Counted from the first letter of the stretch, positions 1 to 9,425 are shown. The stretch: 64,000 bases of DNA from Aliidongia dinghuensis (GCF_014643535.1 NZ_BMJQ01000006.1:310001-374000); one strand, 5' to 3'. The notes: generated by a model not told the origin, from the letters alone. Numbers and translations: made by a program.

Positions 1-1
1 G

Positions 2-1705
2 GTGCCGCAGCTGCAGCGCCTCGCCATCTCGAACCAGATCGAGGCCTACAACCTGCCGCAAGGCGTCATCTCGCACCTGTTCCGCGATATTGCGGCGCAC
101 CGACCGGGGCACCTGACGCGGGTCGGCCTCGGCACCTTCGTCGACCCGCGCTTCGGCGGCGGCAAGATGAACGAGCGGACGACCGAGGACCTGGTCGAGC
201 TCGTGAACCTCGGCGGCCAGGAGGCGCTGCTCTACAAATGCTTCCCGATCGACGTCGGCGTCATCCGGGCGACCACGGCCGACCTGCAGGGCAACCTCAC
301 CATGGAGCGCGAGGCGTTGACGCTCGAGGTGCTGGCGATCGCCATGGCGGCGCATAATTCCGGCGGCGTGGTCATCGCCCAGGTCGAGCGCATCGCCGAC
401 AGCGGCTCACTCAACCCGCGCCAGGTCAAGGTGCCGGGCGTCCTCGTCGATTGCGTGGTGGTGGCGGAGAAGCCGGAACACCATTGGCAGACCTTCGCCG
501 TCGCCTACAACCCGGCCTTCAGCGGCGAGATCAAGGCGCCGCTCGTGGGGGCTGCGGGCCATGCAGCATCCGCCCCGCTCGACGAGCGCAAGATCATCGC
601 CCGGCGCGCCAGTCTCGAGCTGCTGCCGAACAGCGTCGTCAACCTCGGCATCGGCATGCCCGAGGGGGTCGCGACCGTGGCGCATGAGGAAAAGATCATC
701 GACCTGATCACGCTCACGGCCGAGCCGGGCGTGATCGGCGGCATTCCGGCCGGCGGCCTCAATTTCGGCGCCGCCGTCAACACTGAGGCGGTGATCGACC
801 AGCCCTACCAGTTCGATTTCTACGACGGTGGCGGCCTCGACCTCGCCTTCCTGGGCTTGGCGCAAGCCGACCAGGCCGGCAACCTCAACGTCTCGCGCTT
901 CGGCCGCAAGCTCGCCGGCGCCGGCGGCTTCATCAACATCAGCCAGAACGCCAAGAAGGTCGTGTTCGTCGGCACGTTCACCGCGGGCGGCCTGCGCATC
1001 GCGATCGAGGACGGTGAGATCCGCATCCTGGCGGAAGGCCGCGACCGCAAGTTCGTGCGCGAGGTCGAGCATCGCACCTTCAGCGGCGCCTATGCCCGCG
1101 AGCGGCAGCAGCCGGTCTTCTACGTGACGGAGCGCTGCGTCTTCACGCTCGGCGACGCAGGGCTGGAACTGGTCGAGATCGCGCCGGGCATCGACCTCGA
1201 ACGGGATATCCTGGCGCACATGGATTTCGTCCCGGGGATGCCGGTGGCGCCGCGCCTCATGGACCCGTACCTCTTCCGCGACGCGCCCATGGGGCTGCGC
1301 GAGACGCTGCTCGCCGTGCCGCTCGAAGAGCGCTTCATCTACGACCCGCAGCAGAACCTGTTCTTCATCAATTTCGAGGGGCTGACAGTGCGCACGGCCG
1401 CCGAGGTCGAGCGGATCCGGGCGATCGTGGCAGAGCGGATCGAGCCGTTCGGCCACAAGGTCTACGCCGTCGTGAATTACGACAATTGCAGCATCCTGCC
1501 GGACGTGCTCGACCTCTATTCCGCGATGGTCAAGGACCTGACGGACCGGTTCTATTCGAACGTCACGCGCTACACGACGAGCGGCTTCCTGCGCGTCAAG
1601 CTCGGCGACGCGCTGAGCCGCCGGCATGTCGCCCCGCACATCTACGAGACGGCGGAAGAGGCGCGCCGGCACCTCGAGGCCTTCGAGCAGGATGTGGCGA
1701 TATAA
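2..1705 (+). CDS. Acyl-CoA:acetate/3-ketoacid CoA-transferase, fused alpha and beta subunits, 5' end missing
   Basis: This is a family I CoA-transferase in which both subunits are joined in one chain. It would move CoA between acetate or succinate and a short acyl or 3-keto acid in the cytoplasm. The visible 567 residues cover the end of the alpha half and the whole beta half. The beta half carries [11 protein letters not shown] near residues 214-224 and TAEPGVIGG near 239-247, where Glu241 is the expected CoA-ester-forming glutamate. Full-length relatives such as YdiF are about 650 residues, so roughly 80-100 N-terminal residues lie outside the window and the GTG at base 2 is not a real start. 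The next gene is convergent and begins 9 bases away. The exact acyl substrate cannot be told; 3-oxoadipate is possible but the resorcylate genes are over 20 kb away. Confidence 0.85.
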   Translation: MPQLQRLAISNQIEAYNLPQGVISHLFRDIAAHRPGHLTRVGLGTFVDPRFGGGKMNERTTEDLVELVNLGGQEALLYKCFPIDVGVIRATTADLQGNLTMEREALTLEVLAIAMAAHNSGGVVIAQVERIADSGSLNPRQVKVPGVLVDCVVVAEKPEHHWQTFAVAYNPAFSGEIKAPLVGAAGHAASAPLDERKIIARRASLELLPNSVVNLGIGMPEGVATVAHEEKIIDLITLTAEPGVIGGIPAGGLNFGAAVNTEAVIDQPYQFDFYDGGGLDLAFLGLAQADQAGNLNVSRFGRKLAGAGGFINISQNAKKVVFVGTFTAGGLRIAIEDGEIRILAEGRDRKFVREVEHRTFSGAYARERQQPVFYVTERCVFTLGDAGLELVEIAPGIDLERDILAHMDFVPGMPVAPRLMDPYLFRDAPMGLRETLLAVPLEERFIYDPQQNLFFINFEGLTVRTAAEVERIRAIVAERIEPFGHKVYAVVNYDNCSILPDVLDLYSAMVKDLTDRFYSNVTRYTTSGFLRVKLGDALSRRHVAPHIYETAEEARRHLEAFEQDVAI

Positions 1706-1714
1706 CGGGGCGGC

Positions 1715-2170
1715 CTAACGCGCGGGCGCCACGTCGATCTTGCCCGTCATGCCGAACAGCGCATGCAGGAAGTGCGTGCATTCCAGGCTATAGGTCCCGG
1801 GCGTCGTCGGCAGGAGCAGGAGATCCGCCGTTTCGCCCTTGGCGAGGTTGACCTTGCCCCCGTCGGGCGCGCGGCCGCCGGCCGGATAGGCGGCCGCGGC
1901 GAAAAACGCCGGCGCCGAGAAATCATGCGCGCCGCTGCCGTTGTTGACCAGGCGCAGCCGCACCGGCGTCCGCTCCTGCAGGGCAAGCTTGGCGGGCGAG
2001 AAGGCGAAATCGGTCATGAGGACCGGGATCGTCTGGGCACGGCTCCAGTCGACGTCTGACGCCGCCGTGGCTTGCGGGCCGACCGGCCCGGTGGACGGTT
2101 CCGAGGAGCAGGCCGCAACAAGCAGCATCAGGCCGATCAGCGCCCGTCGTGCGATCAATCGTTTCGCCAT
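1715..2170 (-). CDS. Cupredoxin-like lipoprotein
   Basis: A 151-residue secreted copper-binding protein candidate. The N-terminus has two Arg/Lys-rich turns, a hydrophobic stretch and a lipobox ending LVAAC (Cys about residue 20), so it is probably a lipoprotein. The mature part looks like a type 1 copper fold: a His in NNGSGAHDF and the C-terminal ligand set CTHFLHALFGM (Cys-x4-His-x4-Met). I chose the ATG at 2170 because it directly precedes the signal peptide and sits 7 bases after the stop of the DUF1302 gene, which implies one operon. The frame is open further upstream but that part is shadow of DUF1302. It may carry electrons or copper at the membrane; no redox partner is visible nearby. 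Confidence 0.75.
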   Translation of the reverse strand: MAKRLIARRALIGLMLLVAACSSEPSTGPVGPQATAASDVDWSRAQTIPVLMTDFAFSPAKLALQERTPVRLRLVNNGSGAHDFSAPAFFAAAAYPAGGRAPDGGKVNLAKGETADLLLLPTTPGTYSLECTHFLHALFGMTGKIDVAPAR

Positions 2171-2177
2171 GCGATCC

Positions 2178-3815
2178 TCAGAAGCTCCGCTCGATGGTGA
2201 GCGCGAAGAAATCATAGTAGGACAGCCGTCGCCGGGCGCCGACCGGATCGAACGGCGTGAAGTCGTTCTTGCTGTGACCGAAATAGTGGGTGAAGCCCAG
2301 GGACGCTTTCCAGCTCTGCCGGAGCGTCGCCGTGACGGCAATGCCGACGTCGCCCGTGCCGCGGTTCATCGCCGGGTCGGTCTCCGACAAGCCCAGGAAA
2401 TTGTAGCCGACCTGGACCGGCACCGTGAGGTCGAGGCCGGGCAGCACCTGGAAGAACCGCGGCGCGAACATTGTGCGGAATGCCGCGGCATCCGCCGTGC
2501 GGCCAGGGATGAGCCGGGTGGAATTGGCCGTGACCTCGAGCAGGCGATTGGCCGCGATCTCGGTGCTCCAGCGCGCGCCGCCCGGAATGCCGGGCAAGGG
2601 CGGCGTCTCGGTGGTCCAGGAGAGCTGGGCATGCAGCGTATCACCCAGCGGATAGAGCGCATGGGCGTTGTTGTCGGCCGCGACGCCGGGCGGGACCAGG
2701 ATGCCGCCGTTGACCAGCGGCATGCCGCGCCGGGCCGATAGTTCGGCGGCGAAATTGCCGTCGCCGAGCGGCCCCGCGATGCTCGCACCGAAGCTTTCGA
2801 TGCCCTTCGGGTATGCCAAGCGATAGCGCCCGGCCGAAGGATCGACGTAGAGCTCCGGCTCCTTCGCATTGTAGCTCAAGGCGGCGAGCGCGTAGTCGAA
2901 TTCGCCGTGAGTCCATTTGACCGTGACGCCGAATTGGTCGCTGGAGCCCGGCGTCTGGTCCTGGGCGCGGCGGAAGAGCTGCGGCCCTGCGCCCGGGACG
3001 GTGAGCCCGATCGTCTCAGCGTCGCGCTGGGTCAGGATCTGGGCGGCGCTCGCATAGGCGCCGTAAGGGGCGATCAGGCTGCGGCGCCATTCGAATTGGT
3101 AGAACGCGGCGAGTGCCACCCCGGGCGCGGGCTGCCAGCTCACCGAGCCCTGGCCGACCGGCAGGAACGGACTGTTCGCCCGATCGTAGCCGCTCGGCTG
3201 GTAGAGATACGTGTCGACGGGCGCCTGCCCCGCCGCGATGCCGTTTTCCGGGAAGAACAGGCTTTCGCCCCAGAGCAGCGTGTGCCGGCCCAGGCGGAAC
3301 GACAGGAGCTGATCCTCGTCCCGCGCGATCGTGCCGTAGAGGAAGGCGTCGCGCAGCGCCACCTCATGGTCGCGCGCATAACCGTCGCGCAGGATGAAAT
3401 ACTGGTGCGCAGGGGCCGCCGCCGACTGCGCCGTCTCGGGCGCCGTCTCGGGCGCGTATTCGGTCGCGAAACGATCGTAGACCGGGTCGTACCAGGCATC
3501 ACCGCTCGCCCTGAGCCCGAAGCCGCGATAGGCGACGTCGAGTTCCGACTGCCAGGTCGCGCGCGCGGACGTGAAGCCGTACCGCCGGCCGCAGCCCGCC
3601 TCCCCCGTCCCGAACGCCCGGGCATAGGCGCTCGCCAGATAACAGCCGCCGCCGTCACTGGCGTCCCCGGAATTCGGCTGGAACATCGTGCCCAGCACCA
3701 GCGAATTGTCCCAGCTGAGATCGACGGCCGTGCCGGTGTCGATCTCAGCCGCGGCGAGCGGCGCCGTCACGAGCAGCCCGAGTGCCGCGAGACCGGTGCC
3801 GAGCCGAGCGGTCAT
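2178..3815 (-). CDS. DUF1302 family outer-membrane beta-barrel protein
   Basis: A 545-residue protein with a clear Sec signal peptide (residues 1-23, ending PLAAAE) followed by a long region of alternating aromatic strands and a C-terminal Phe (ALTIERSF), as expected for an outer-membrane barrel. DUF1302 proteins are usually encoded with DUF1329 proteins and linked to transport or processing of hydrophobic compounds; their molecular role is not settled. The start at 3815 is the first ATG before the signal peptide; the longer open frame overlaps the divergent promoter region. It is divergent from the DUF1329 gene (101 bases between starts) and followed at once by the cupredoxin gene. Confidence 0.8.
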   Translation of the reverse strand: MTARLGTGLAALGLLVTAPLAAAEIDTGTAVDLSWDNSLVLGTMFQPNSGDASDGGGCYLASAYARAFGTGEAGCGRRYGFTSARATWQSELDVAYRGFGLRASGDAWYDPVYDRFATEYAPETAPETAQSAAAPAHQYFILRDGYARDHEVALRDAFLYGTIARDEDQLLSFRLGRHTLLWGESLFFPENGIAAGQAPVDTYLYQPSGYDRANSPFLPVGQGSVSWQPAPGVALAAFYQFEWRRSLIAPYGAYASAAQILTQRDAETIGLTVPGAGPQLFRRAQDQTPGSSDQFGVTVKWTHGEFDYALAALSYNAKEPELYVDPSAGRYRLAYPKGIESFGASIAGPLGDGNFAAELSARRGMPLVNGGILVPPGVAADNNAHALYPLGDTLHAQLSWTTETPPLPGIPGGARWSTEIAANRLLEVTANSTRLIPGRTADAAAFRTMFAPRFFQVLPGLDLTVPVQVGYNFLGLSETDPAMNRGTGDVGIAVTATLRQSWKASLGFTHYFGHSKNDFTPFDPVGARRRLSYYDFFALTIERSF

Positions 3816-3916
3816 GCTGCAGCTCGCGAGCGATAGTGTGCACAATAGTTTACGGGACCGCCGGCCTCTATAGTGTCCCGCCCGCACGCCGGCCGGGCCC
3901 GCATCGAGGACGATCC
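3816..3916. promoter_or_regulatory. Divergent promoter region between DUF1302 and DUF1329 genes
   Basis: The 101 bases between the two starts must hold both promoters. They contain a perfect 8-base palindrome TGTGCACA (3837-3844) and two ATAGTGT direct repeats, the second inside a TATAGT that could serve as a -10 box towards DUF1329. A GAGGA ribosome-binding site precedes the DUF1329 start. No convincing -35 box is visible, so regulator identity is unknown. Confidence 0.35.
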
Positions 3917-5284
3917 ATGGCGACATCCGCCGTTCTTGCCGCAGCGGCGCTGAGCCTGCTGCTCGTCTGCGGCAGCCGCGGATACGCCGCCGTCAGCGCG
4001 GAGGAGGCGGCGGCGCTGCACTCGACGCTGACACCCATGGGCGCCGAGCGGGCGGGGAGTGCCGACGGCCAGATCCCGGCCTGGACCGGCGGCTACACGA
4101 CCGTGCCGCCCGGCTATGTCGAAGGGGCGCCGCGGCCCGATCCTTTCGCTGACGAGCGGCCAATTCTCACGATCACCGCAGCGAACTACAAGGACCATGC
4201 CGAAGCACTGCCGGAAGGGCAGAAAGCCCTCTTCGAGAAGTTCCCGGACTATCGCATGGAGGTCTATCCGACCCATCGTACGGCAGCGGCGCCGAGCGCG
4301 GTCTATGACGCGATCTTCGCCAACGCGACGCGCGCCCATGCCGCACCGGAAGGCATCGCCTATGGCGTGGAGGGGGCCGCGGGCGGCATTCCCTTTCCGA
4401 TCCCGAAGGACGGCTTCGAGGCGATCTGGAACCATCTTCTCGCCTTTTGGGGTGCCGCGCGGGAGGACAGCATACGCAACTACTTCGTGGCGGCAGGCGG
4501 CACGCGGGAACTGACCAACCAATATCGGGAGATCGTTGATTTCCCATACTACTATCCCGGCGCCACCCCGGATAGCTTCGGCCCTTACTATTTCAAGCGC
4601 CGCGAGCTCACGAACGCGCCGGCCGATCTCGCGGGCCGCGGTTATCTGCTCCTGCAGCCGAACAACATGGCGCGCGATCACCTGCAGGCCTGGCAATACC
4701 TGCCCGGCGAGCGGCGCGTGCGGAAGTCGCCCTCGCTCGCCTACGACACGCCGACGCCAGACGGGGCGGGCATCGAGAGCTTCGACGATTATTACGTCTT
4801 CAGCGGCAGTCCGGACCGCTACCAGTTCCGGCTCATCGGCAAGCGGGAAATGTACATCCCCTACAACAACAACCGCTTCTATCTGAAGCCGGTGGCCGCG
4901 GTCGCCGGTCCCCAGCACGCGGCCCCCGACGCGCTGCGCTACGAGCTGCATCGCGTCTGGGTCGTCGATGCGGTACTGGCGCCGGGCCATCGCCACGTCG
5001 CGCCCCATCGCCGCTTCTATCTGGATGAGGACACCTGGTTCGCCGTCTATTGCGATGCGTGGGACGCCGACGGACGGCTGTGGAAATTCAGTCACGGGAC
5101 CATGTATCTCGTACCGGACCTGCCCGCCGTCGTGCTCGGCAGCGAGTTCATCTACGACCTCCTGGGCGGCGGCTATCTCTTGAGCTTCACCTTCAACGAC
5201 GAGCCGGTCCAGTTCAAGGAGACGGCAGCGCACCCACCCAGCGACTTCACGCCCGAGACGCTCGCGGTGACCGGCGAGCGGTGA
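3917..5284 (+). CDS. DUF1329 family periplasmic/outer-membrane-associated protein
   Basis: A 455-residue exported protein of the DUF1329 family, which has a LolA-like fold and usually accompanies DUF1302. The signal peptide spans about residues 1-24 (ATSAVLAAAALSLLLVC, cleavage after GYA). Family hallmarks include the early W-x-GG segment (PAWTGGYTTVPPG), a NQYRE segment, and LIGKREMYIPYNNNRFY in the middle. The ATG at 3917 is preceded by GAGGA at the right spacing, so I prefer it to the longer open frame. Its divergent pairing with DUF1302 suggests that both act on a common hydrophobic substrate at the outer membrane, but no substrate can be read from the sequence. Confidence 0.82.
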   Translation: MATSAVLAAAALSLLLVCGSRGYAAVSAEEAAALHSTLTPMGAERAGSADGQIPAWTGGYTTVPPGYVEGAPRPDPFADERPILTITAANYKDHAEALPEGQKALFEKFPDYRMEVYPTHRTAAAPSAVYDAIFANATRAHAAPEGIAYGVEGAAGGIPFPIPKDGFEAIWNHLLAFWGAAREDSIRNYFVAAGGTRELTNQYREIVDFPYYYPGATPDSFGPYYFKRRELTNAPADLAGRGYLLLQPNNMARDHLQAWQYLPGERRVRKSPSLAYDTPTPDGAGIESFDDYYVFSGSPDRYQFRLIGKREMYIPYNNNRFYLKPVAAVAGPQHAAPDALRYELHRVWVVDAVLAPGHRHVAPHRRFYLDEDTWFAVYCDAWDADGRLWKFSHGTMYLVPDLPAVVLGSEFIYDLLGGGYLLSFTFNDEPVQFKETAAHPPSDFTPETLAVTGER

Positions 5285-5290
5285 GCGAGA

Positions 5291-6067
5291 TTAGAAATTG
5301 AGGTCCGCATAGGTCAGGCTCGCGACGCGCAGGATCTCCTCCGACGACATTTCGCCGACCATGACCGCGCTCAGGTCGTCGTTCTGCCAGATGCAGATCC
5401 GGGTCGCCCCGGACTGGCGGAGCTCGAAGCCATCGGCGCCGGTCGGCCCGTGCAGATAGACCGTGAAGCGCCGGCCGCGCCCGTCGCGATAGCTGAGCTC
5501 GAGGGCGCGCCGGGCCTGCGGGTCGCCATAGATGCCGACCGCATCGAGCGCGAACCCCGCCTTCTCGAGGTTCGGTGTCTTGACCGGCACCTTGAGCGCC
5601 GCGCTGAGGAGCTGATCCCGGGCCGCCGGAGGCGGCAAGGTCGAGCCGGCGAGCGTCTCGGCCGGCCGCTCGGCGCCGTCCCGCGCGGCGATCGCCTCGG
5701 CGACCAGCCGGTCGGCGGGAGCACTCCGGAGCAGCGGCGCGCCAAACCAGCCGAGAGCGGCCAGCACCGCGGCGGCAGCGATCGCCCACGCGGCGGGCCG
5801 TAGCCAGCCTCTCTGCCGGACCTGCGGCTGTTGCCGGATGGTGGTCCGCGCTATCGCCTCGCCGAGCGCCGCCGGCAGGGGTTCTTCCGCAAGCCGCCCA
5901 TAGATGCGTGCGATCTGCGCCTTGTCCGCCCGGAGGGCCGCGACCCGCGCCGCGAGCACCGGCCGAGCGGCCAGCGCAGCCGCGATGTCGGCCGCGCGCG
6001 CCGGGTCGAGCTCGCCGTCAATGAACGCGTTCAGATCCTCGTCCGGAATCATCTGTTCCTGCATCAT
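5291..6067 (-). CDS. Membrane-spanning anti-sigma factor
   Basis: A 258-residue predicted anti-sigma factor. The N-terminal 90 residues start with DEDLNAFIDGELDP, typical of anti-sigma domains, followed by one transmembrane helix (about residues 90-112, PAAWAIAAAAVLAALGWFG) and a periplasmic C-terminal domain. It lacks the HxxxCxxC zinc motif of ZAS anti-sigma factors. The ATG at 6067 shares its A with the TGA of the sigma factor gene (TGATG), so the two are translationally coupled; a TTG one codon earlier is less likely. It should hold the ECF sigma factor at the inner membrane until an unknown envelope signal releases it. Confidence 0.82.
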   Translation of the reverse strand: MMQEQMIPDEDLNAFIDGELDPARAADIAAALAARPVLAARVAALRADKAQIARIYGRLAEEPLPAALGEAIARTTIRQQPQVRQRGWLRPAAWAIAAAAVLAALGWFGAPLLRSAPADRLVAEAIAARDGAERPAETLAGSTLPPPAARDQLLSAALKVPVKTPNLEKAGFALDAVGIYGDPQARRALELSYRDGRGRRFTVYLHGPTGADGFELRQSGATRICIWQNDDLSAVMVGEMSSEEILRVASLTYADLNF

Positions 6068-6618
6068 CAATCCTCCGCCGTTTCGACGGAATGGGAGGGA
6101 CCGGCCGGGACTCCGTTGGACGGAGACGGTGGCCGACCGTCCGCCAGCTCGAGCCGGCCGCGCAGCTGGGCGCGCGCCCGCGCGAGCCTCGACATGACCG
6201 TGCCGACCGGGATGTCGAGCGTCGCTGCAACCTCGCGATAGCTGAGGCCCTCGAGCCCGACCAGCAGCAGCACCTCGCGATGCTCGACACTGAGCTCGTT
6301 CATCGCCCGCACGAAATCCATGGCCGCGGTCCGTTCGCCGGGCGGCAGGCTCATGGCGAGCGAATTCGCCGTCTGCTCCAGTTCGACCATCGTGCCGCGG
6401 CTGCGCTGCTCATTGAGCGCGCTCATATAGAGATTATAGAGAATCGTCCGCAGCCAGCCGAAAATCCGTGAACGATCCTGCAACGTCCCGCTGTAGCGCA
6501 GCGCGCGTTCCGCGCAATCCTGGACCAGATCCTCCGCCATCGCCCGATTGCCGACCAGTGCGATTGCATAGCGATGGAGGCGCGGCAGCTCCTTCAGCAG
6601 CCGGGCGGGAAAGTCCAT
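6067..6618 (-). CDS. ECF-family RNA polymerase sigma factor
   Basis: A 183-residue extracytoplasmic-function sigma factor. Region 2 is seen as LLKELPRLHRYAIALV then AEDLVQDCAERAL, and region 4 as LSYREVAATLDIPVGTVMSR, a helix-turn-helix that reads the -35 element. The start at 6618 places region 2 at the N-terminus as in most ECF factors. An in-frame ATG at 6738 and a TTG at 6834 would add a low-complexity Gly/Pro-rich leader (GPGTGPGTG from a 12-base tandem repeat), so the start is uncertain. The gene is coupled to the anti-sigma gene. No close copy of its promoter could be identified upstream. Confidence 0.85.
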   Translation of the reverse strand: MDFPARLLKELPRLHRYAIALVGNRAMAEDLVQDCAERALRYSGTLQDRSRIFGWLRTILYNLYMSALNEQRSRGTMVELEQTANSLAMSLPPGERTAAMDFVRAMNELSVEHREVLLLVGLEGLSYREVAATLDIPVGTVMSRLARARAQLRGRLELADGRPPSPSNGVPAGPSHSVETAED

Positions 6619-6990
6619 CGCCTCCCCGTCGCCTCGACCATCGTCAGCCCCATTGCCTGTACCTGGGCCAGTACCTGGGCCAATACCGGGCGCGGCATCG
6701 CCGTTGCTCCGCCGACGGCCCGGGAAACGATAGATCATGCCTCGGCCCCGCGACAGATCGACATACTCGGCACCCTGGAAACCGACCGCAACCAATCGCG
6801 GTCCCTTCCGCTCTTGGACGGTAAAATAGCGCAATCTATTCCATAGGCTCGCGTCATCGTCGCGAACCCCGGCAGCGGCTCCCGGCCTGATCGGCCGCGC
6901 TCCCAGGGTCCCGCAAAGCGGCGATAGGGTGCATTATGGGGAGCAGGCGGGTGACCCGGAAGTCACGAACCCGAAGGACGAGGTGATGCC

Positions 6991-7749
6991 ATGGCCTTCG
7001 ACGAGCCCCTCTTCGAGGACCGGCGCGATGCGGGGCGGCAACTTGCCCGGTCGCTTAGCCATTTGAAGGCGCTCAGCCATTTGAAGTCGCCTGATCAGCA
7101 GAACACGCCAGGCGAAGCACCGGCCGTGCTGGCATTGCCCCGCGGCGGCGTGCCCGTCGCCTACGAGATCGCGGCAGCGCTCGACGGCGTGCTCGGTCTC
7201 GTGCTCGTCCGCAAGATCGGCGCGCCTGGAAATCGGGAGCTGGCGCTGGGCGCGGTCGTTGGCGGCCCCCATCCGCACCTGGTGCTGAACGAGAAGCTGG
7301 TGCAGCTTCTGGAACCGCCGGCCGAGTTCATCGCCGGATCGAAGGAACGCGCGCTCGAGGAGATCGAACGGCGGCGCCGGCTCTATCTGGGCGATGCGCC
7401 GGCGCTCGAGACCGCCGGACGCCTCGTCATCCTCGTCGATGACGGGATTGCGACCGGCGCCACGGCAAAGGCGGCGCTCGCCGGCATCGCGCAGAGCCAG
7501 CCGGCACGGCTTGTCCTGGCCGTACCGGTCGCCCCGCCGTCAACAACACGGGAACTGCGCGACCTCTGCGACGAGCTCGTCTGCCTCGCGACACCCGAGC
7601 CGTTCTATGCCGTCGGCCATTTCTATCGGAATTTCGATCAGGTATCGGACGACGAGGTGCTGCAGCTGCTCGACCGGGCGCGGCGCCATTTCCCCGATGG
7701 CCCGGACGCCACGCCCCCGGACGGTGGGCGGCAGGGTTCGGCCAGCTGA
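6991..7749 (+). CDS. Phosphoribosyltransferase domain protein
   Basis: A 252-residue PRTase-fold protein. The PRPP-binding motif is VILVDDGIATGATAKAAL (about residues 145-162), with the acidic pair and GxTA loop that bind ribose-5-phosphate and pyrophosphate. ALPRGGVPVAYEIA near residue 48 is characteristic of a stand-alone family often annotated simply as phosphoribosyltransferase. The true substrate is unknown. The ATG at 6991 follows AGGACGAGG. An 18-base imperfect duplication in the 5' part gives the repeated peptide SHLKALSHLK. The gene is convergent with the MFS gene and appears monocistronic. Confidence 0.82.
   Translation: MAFDEPLFEDRRDAGRQLARSLSHLKALSHLKSPDQQNTPGEAPAVLALPRGGVPVAYEIAAALDGVLGLVLVRKIGAPGNRELALGAVVGGPHPHLVLNEKLVQLLEPPAEFIAGSKERALEEIERRRRLYLGDAPALETAGRLVILVDDGIATGATAKAALAGIAQSQPARLVLAVPVAPPSTTRELRDLCDELVCLATPEPFYAVGHFYRNFDQVSDDEVLQLLDRARRHFPDGPDATPPDGGRQGSAS
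7057..7086 (+). repeat. 18-base direct repeat inside the phosphoribosyltransferase gene
   Basis: AGCCATTTGAAG occurs at 7057-7068 and again at 7075-7086, exactly 18 bases apart, adding six residues in frame. It lies just before the conserved LPRGG segment and looks like a slippage duplication. Confidence 0.8.
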
Positions 7750-7772
7750 CGTCATGCCGGGGCGACGGGCCG

Positions 7773-9173
7773 TCAGGCGGATCGCCTCGGCTTGGCCGTC
7801 AGGCGCGACAGGCTCGCGACGGCCGCCAGTCCTGCCGAGACCGCCGCGATGGCGAGCGCCACGCCCTCGGCGTCGGCCACGACCCGGAAGCAGATCGCGG
7901 TCACCGTGGCGCCGGTCGTCTGGCCGATGAGGCGCGCCGTCGCCAGCATGCCGCCGGCCGCCCCGCTGCGGTGGATCGGCGCCGAGGCCAAGAGGGTGCG
8001 GTTGTTCGGTGCCTGGAAGAAGCCGAACCCGAAGCCGCAGAGCGCCATGCGCCAGATCACGTCCTGGGAGCCTGCATCGGCCGGCAGCAGGGCAAGCGAC
8101 GCCAGGCCGATGCACAGCAACGCCAGGCCGGCGCTGCTGAGGATGGCGGCCGGATAGCGATCGGACAGGCGGCCTGCCAGCGTGGCGCTGACGCCGACCG
8201 CGCACGGCCAGGGCGTCATGAGCAGGCCGGTTTCGACCTGGTCGCGGTGCATCACGCCCTGCAGGAAGAAGGGCATGGAGACGAAGGCCAGCATCTGAGC
8301 CGTGAAGGATGCGATCGAGGTCGCGACCGACAGCGTGAAGATGCGGCTCTTGAGCAGATCGATCGGTACCAGCGGGTGCGGCTGCTTGCGCGACCATTGC
8401 ACCAGGAGCACGCCGACGCCGAGCGCGGCCGCGATCTCCACGGCGCCGACCCAGGCAACGCCGCCGCGCGTCAGCACGTCGACGCCGGTGAACAAGAGGC
8501 CGAAGGTCGCCATATTGAGCAGCGTGCCGCGCTTGTCGAGCCGCCCGGCCGTCGGGCTCACCGGCAGCGCCGCGCGGCCGAGCAGGAACGCCAGGATGCC
8601 GAACGGCACGTTCACCGCGAAGAGCCATTGCCAGGGCCCGACCGCCAGGATGGCCGAGGCCACGCTCGGCCCGACCGCGGCCGAGATCGACACGACGAGC
8701 GCGTTGAATCCCACGCCCCGCCCGAGCCGTGCGGCCGGATAGGTGAAGCGCAGCAGCGCGCCGTTCACGCTCATGACGCCGGCCGCGCCGAAGCCCTGCA
8801 GCGCCCGCATCAGCGCCAGCGCCGGCAGCGAATGGACGAGCGAGCAGCCAAGCGACGCGATCGTGAAAGCGACGACGCCGCTCAAATAAACCCGGCGATA
8901 GGTAATGGCGCCGCCGAGCGCCGCGAGCGGCAGCAGCGAAACGACGATGGTCAGCTGATAGGCGCTGACGACCCAGACGGACTCGGCCGGCTCCGCCGCG
9001 AGGTCGCGCGCGATCGTCGGCAGCGCCACATTGGCGATCGCGGAATCGAGCACGGCCATGACGAGGCCGATCCAGATGGTAAGAACCGACCAGTAGCGCT
9101 GCGGAATCGGCAGGCCGTCGGCCGCGGCGCGATTGGGGAGCGGCGCCGCAGCACCGGGCGCTTCGGGGCTCAC
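7773..9173 (-). CDS. MFS transporter, DHA2 (EmrB/QacA-like) family
   Basis: A 466-residue inner-membrane transporter, probably a proton-coupled drug or small-molecule exporter. The first helix contains VLDSAIANVALPTIA, the DHA2 signature after helix 1, and antiporter motif C is seen in ISAAVGPSVASAIL near helix 5. Hydrophobic segments fit about 14 helices. The start is the GTG at 9173, preceded by GGAGGGC; it overlaps the TGA of an open frame upstream (GTGA), suggesting the gene was or is the second member of an operon. No regulator lies next to it, and the substrate is unknown. Confidence 0.85.
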   Translation of the reverse strand: MSPEAPGAAAPLPNRAAADGLPIPQRYWSVLTIWIGLVMAVLDSAIANVALPTIARDLAAEPAESVWVVSAYQLTIVVSLLPLAALGGAITYRRVYLSGVVAFTIASLGCSLVHSLPALALMRALQGFGAAGVMSVNGALLRFTYPAARLGRGVGFNALVVSISAAVGPSVASAILAVGPWQWLFAVNVPFGILAFLLGRAALPVSPTAGRLDKRGTLLNMATFGLLFTGVDVLTRGGVAWVGAVEIAAALGVGVLLVQWSRKQPHPLVPIDLLKSRIFTLSVATSIASFTAQMLAFVSMPFFLQGVMHRDQVETGLLMTPWPCAVGVSATLAGRLSDRYPAAILSSAGLALLCIGLASLALLPADAGSQDVIWRMALCGFGFGFFQAPNNRTLLASAPIHRSGAAGGMLATARLIGQTTGATVTAICFRVVADAEGVALAIAAVSAGLAAVASLSRLTAKPRRSA

Positions 9174-9331
9174 GGCACGCCCTCCGCCGGCTCGAAATCC
9201 ATGATGATGTCGCCGGCTCGCTCGATGGCGGCCATGATGGAGCCCCAGGGGTGCATTTCGCGCCCGATCATGCCGCCCGGATCGTCGATCGCGAACGGCT
9301 TTTCGGGAAGATCAGCCCTTCCATGCCGCCC
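9170..9331 (-). pseudogene. Possible C-terminal remnant of a gene upstream of the MFS gene
   Basis: The minus-strand frame ending at 9170 reads LPEKPFAIDDPGG then REMHPWGSIMAAIERAG and EPAEGVP, which looks like normal protein rather than high-GC shadow. Its TGA overlaps the MFS GTG start. No start codon with a ribosome-binding site or longer homologous frame is visible upstream, and the plus-strand hydrolase begins at 9426, so this may be the tail of a deleted gene or a short ORF of about 33 residues from the ATG at about 9271. Family not recognised. Confidence 0.3.
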
Positions 9332-9425
9332 GCCTGGATGGAACAATTCCGTGGCCTGCTGCCGGCCCGCATTGTGGAGCCCCGCAGCTTCAACGAATTC
9401 CCCCGCAACGCCGAGGAGTTCCGCC

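Noticed and set aside
6067..6618. The local ECF sigma factor as the driver of the T6SS GGAAC promoters
   Set aside because: Nothing links them: no GGAAC-N16/17-CGTT site was seen before the sigma gene itself, and the pair lacks the NepR/PhyR partners of EcfG.
7971..9425. 5' half of a 777-residue plus-strand frame
   Set aside because: The part before 9426 is antisense to the MFS gene; the hydrolase starts at its own ATG with a good ribosome-binding site.
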